Shown here piece by piece: positions 63,265 through 64,000 of a stretch of DNA of 64,000 bases. The number at the start of each line of letters is the position of its first letter. Positions within the stretch are counted from its first letter, which is position 1. The notes under the pieces were generated by a model that searched no databases, was not told where the DNA came from, and was given only the letters and a program-made list of their open reading frames with translations. The stretch covers positions 1 to 64,000 of the forward strand of contig NZ_JACDOH010000007.1 in assembly GCF_017656155.1 (NCBI RefSeq), written 5' to 3'. Position numbers and translations under genes: made by a program. This stretch comes from Thermosyntropha sp. Lineage in GTDB: Bacteria > Bacillota > Syntrophomonadia > Syntrophomonadales > Syntrophomonadaceae.

Positions 63265-64000
63265 CTTCTTTCCTCTGCAATCTCTTCCGGAAAATAAGTA
63301 TAAACTTCATTGCAGAAATTGCACCTGACTTCTATTTTTCCTTCATTATTGTAAATATCATTAAGCTCCTCATCTGAAAAACCTGCCAAGATTCCCTTAA
63401 GCCTTTTCCGGCTACAACTACATTTAAATGCTAAATCTTTTCGGTCTAAAATTTCATAATCTTTTCCCTGCATAATCTTATCCAGAACATATTCCAGACT
63501 TACCCCTGACTCTATCACACCGCTTATAGGTCCAAGATCAAGAATATTAGTTTCAATTTTTTCCAACAAAACATCATCAGCACCTGGCATGGCCTGAACC
63601 AGAACTCCTCCAGCCGCTTTAATACTAAGGTCTTTATCTACCAGCACCCCTAATGAAACTAAAGATGGAATCTGCTCTGATTTAAGAAAATAATATGCAA
63701 GATCTTCTGCTATCTCTCCACTCACAAGTTCCACCCTCCCTACAAAAGGCTGTTTTAACCCTAAATCTTTTACTACTTCCAGATAGCCATTTTTTCCTAC
63801 CAAACTGCCTACATCAAGTTTGCCCGGACTCTTTGAAGGCAAATCAGCCTGCGGGTTTAAAGGATATGCCCGACCATTTCCTTTAGCATCAGCAGTAGCT
63901 ACTATGCCTTCTATCGGTCCATCTCCTATTAATTTTAAAGTAAGGGTATCTTCTTCCCCTTTTAAATCAGCACCCATGATAAGAGCCGCAGTAAGCAACC
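63252..64000 (-). CDS. hslO: Redox-regulated chaperone Hsp33 (partial, runs off the window)
   Basis: Holdase chaperone activated by disulfide formation under oxidative stress. At least 248 C-terminal residues are visible; about 40 N-terminal residues should lie beyond the edge. The zinc-binding redox switch is CSCSRKR (CxC) and later CNFC (CxxC), all four Cys present. GDGPIEGIVATADAKGNGRAY is the core domain. An internal ATG at 63998 is not the true start. Its presence in an anaerobe suggests exposure to oxygen stress. Confidence 0.93.
   Translation of the reverse strand, partial: LLTAALIMGADLKGEEDTLTLKLIGDGPIEGIVATADAKGNGRAYPLNPQADLPSKSPGKLDVGSLVGKNGYLEVVKDLGLKQPFVGRVELVSGEIAEDLAYYFLKSEQIPSLVSLGVLVDKDLSIKAAGGVLVQAMPGADDVLLEKIETNILDLGPISGVIESGVSLEYVLDKIMQGKDYEILDRKDLAFKCSCSRKRLKGILAGFSDEELNDIYNNEGKIEVRCNFCNEVYTYFPEEIAEERSKKP

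Overview
The window is low-GC DNA with a clostridial character. It carries spore genes (yunB, dpaA/dpaB, ylbJ, gpr, an alpha/beta SASP), a Bacillus-like dpaA-dpaB-asd-lysC-dapA-rnj order, PyrR attenuation, Gram-positive rpmB and rpmF, RqcH and strong AGGAGG ribosome binding sites. It also has anaerobic genes: a selenocysteine formate dehydrogenase, a butyrate/4-hydroxybutyrate-type CoA-transferase, ackA-pta and lysine 2,3-aminomutase. The best guess is a spore-forming anaerobic Clostridia member, possibly a Syntrophomonadaceae-like syntroph; the genus is an inference. I see no rRNA, phage, insertion sequence or CRISPR array. The hslO gene runs off the right edge.

Layout: 1-1.1 kb, yunB and a lone tRNA-Gln(CUG). 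1.1-8.8 kb, diaminopimelate/dipicolinate cluster plus RNase J. 8.8-12 kb, a universal stress protein, an unknown gene and rqcH. 12-24 kb, all pyrimidine genes, split by a CoA-transferase inserted in opposite orientation. 24-26.3 kb, ablA-ablB (N-acetyl-beta-lysine). 26.5-30.6 kb, rluD, lspA, and a TetR regulator divergent from two unknown membrane proteins. 30.7-36.2 kb, NADH-linked formate dehydrogenase (NuoE-like, NuoF-like, Sec-FdhA) with mobB. 36.2-40 kb, a methylthioadenosine salvage set. 40-49.8 kb, ftsY, smc, birA, a radical SAM gene, rnc, acpP, plsX, rpmF and yceD. 50-52.2 kb, ackA and pta. 52.3-58.5 kb, tmcAL, a patatin, ylbJ, rsmD and the gpr/SASP pair. 58.6-64 kb, recG, fakA, an Asp23 protein, rpmB and hslO. 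Most genes are on the minus strand; plus-strand genes sit between terminators.

Main observations. (1) CarA, the glutaminase subunit of carbamoyl phosphate synthetase, has lost two of its three catalytic residues (Cys to Gly248, His to Asp333) in an otherwise intact gene, which points to an ammonia-dependent enzyme. (2) The formate dehydrogenase alpha subunit is read through an in-frame UGA (Sec354) followed by a clear bacterial SECIS hairpin; it is one gene, not two. (3) MtaD, an MtnP homologue with a 6-oxopurine-type base pocket (Asn207/Ala209), MtnA and a class II aldolase together suggest a deaminating version of the DHAP shunt: MTA to methylthioinosine to hypoxanthine and MTR-1-P to MTRu-1-P to DHAP. 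(4) A 39-residue SASP-like mini-protein with a GPR-site-like core lies between recG and the normal SASP. (5) Two distantly paralogous DUF5692-like membrane proteins sit behind a promoter with a near-palindrome over its predicted start site, next to a divergent TetR gene; their function is unknown.
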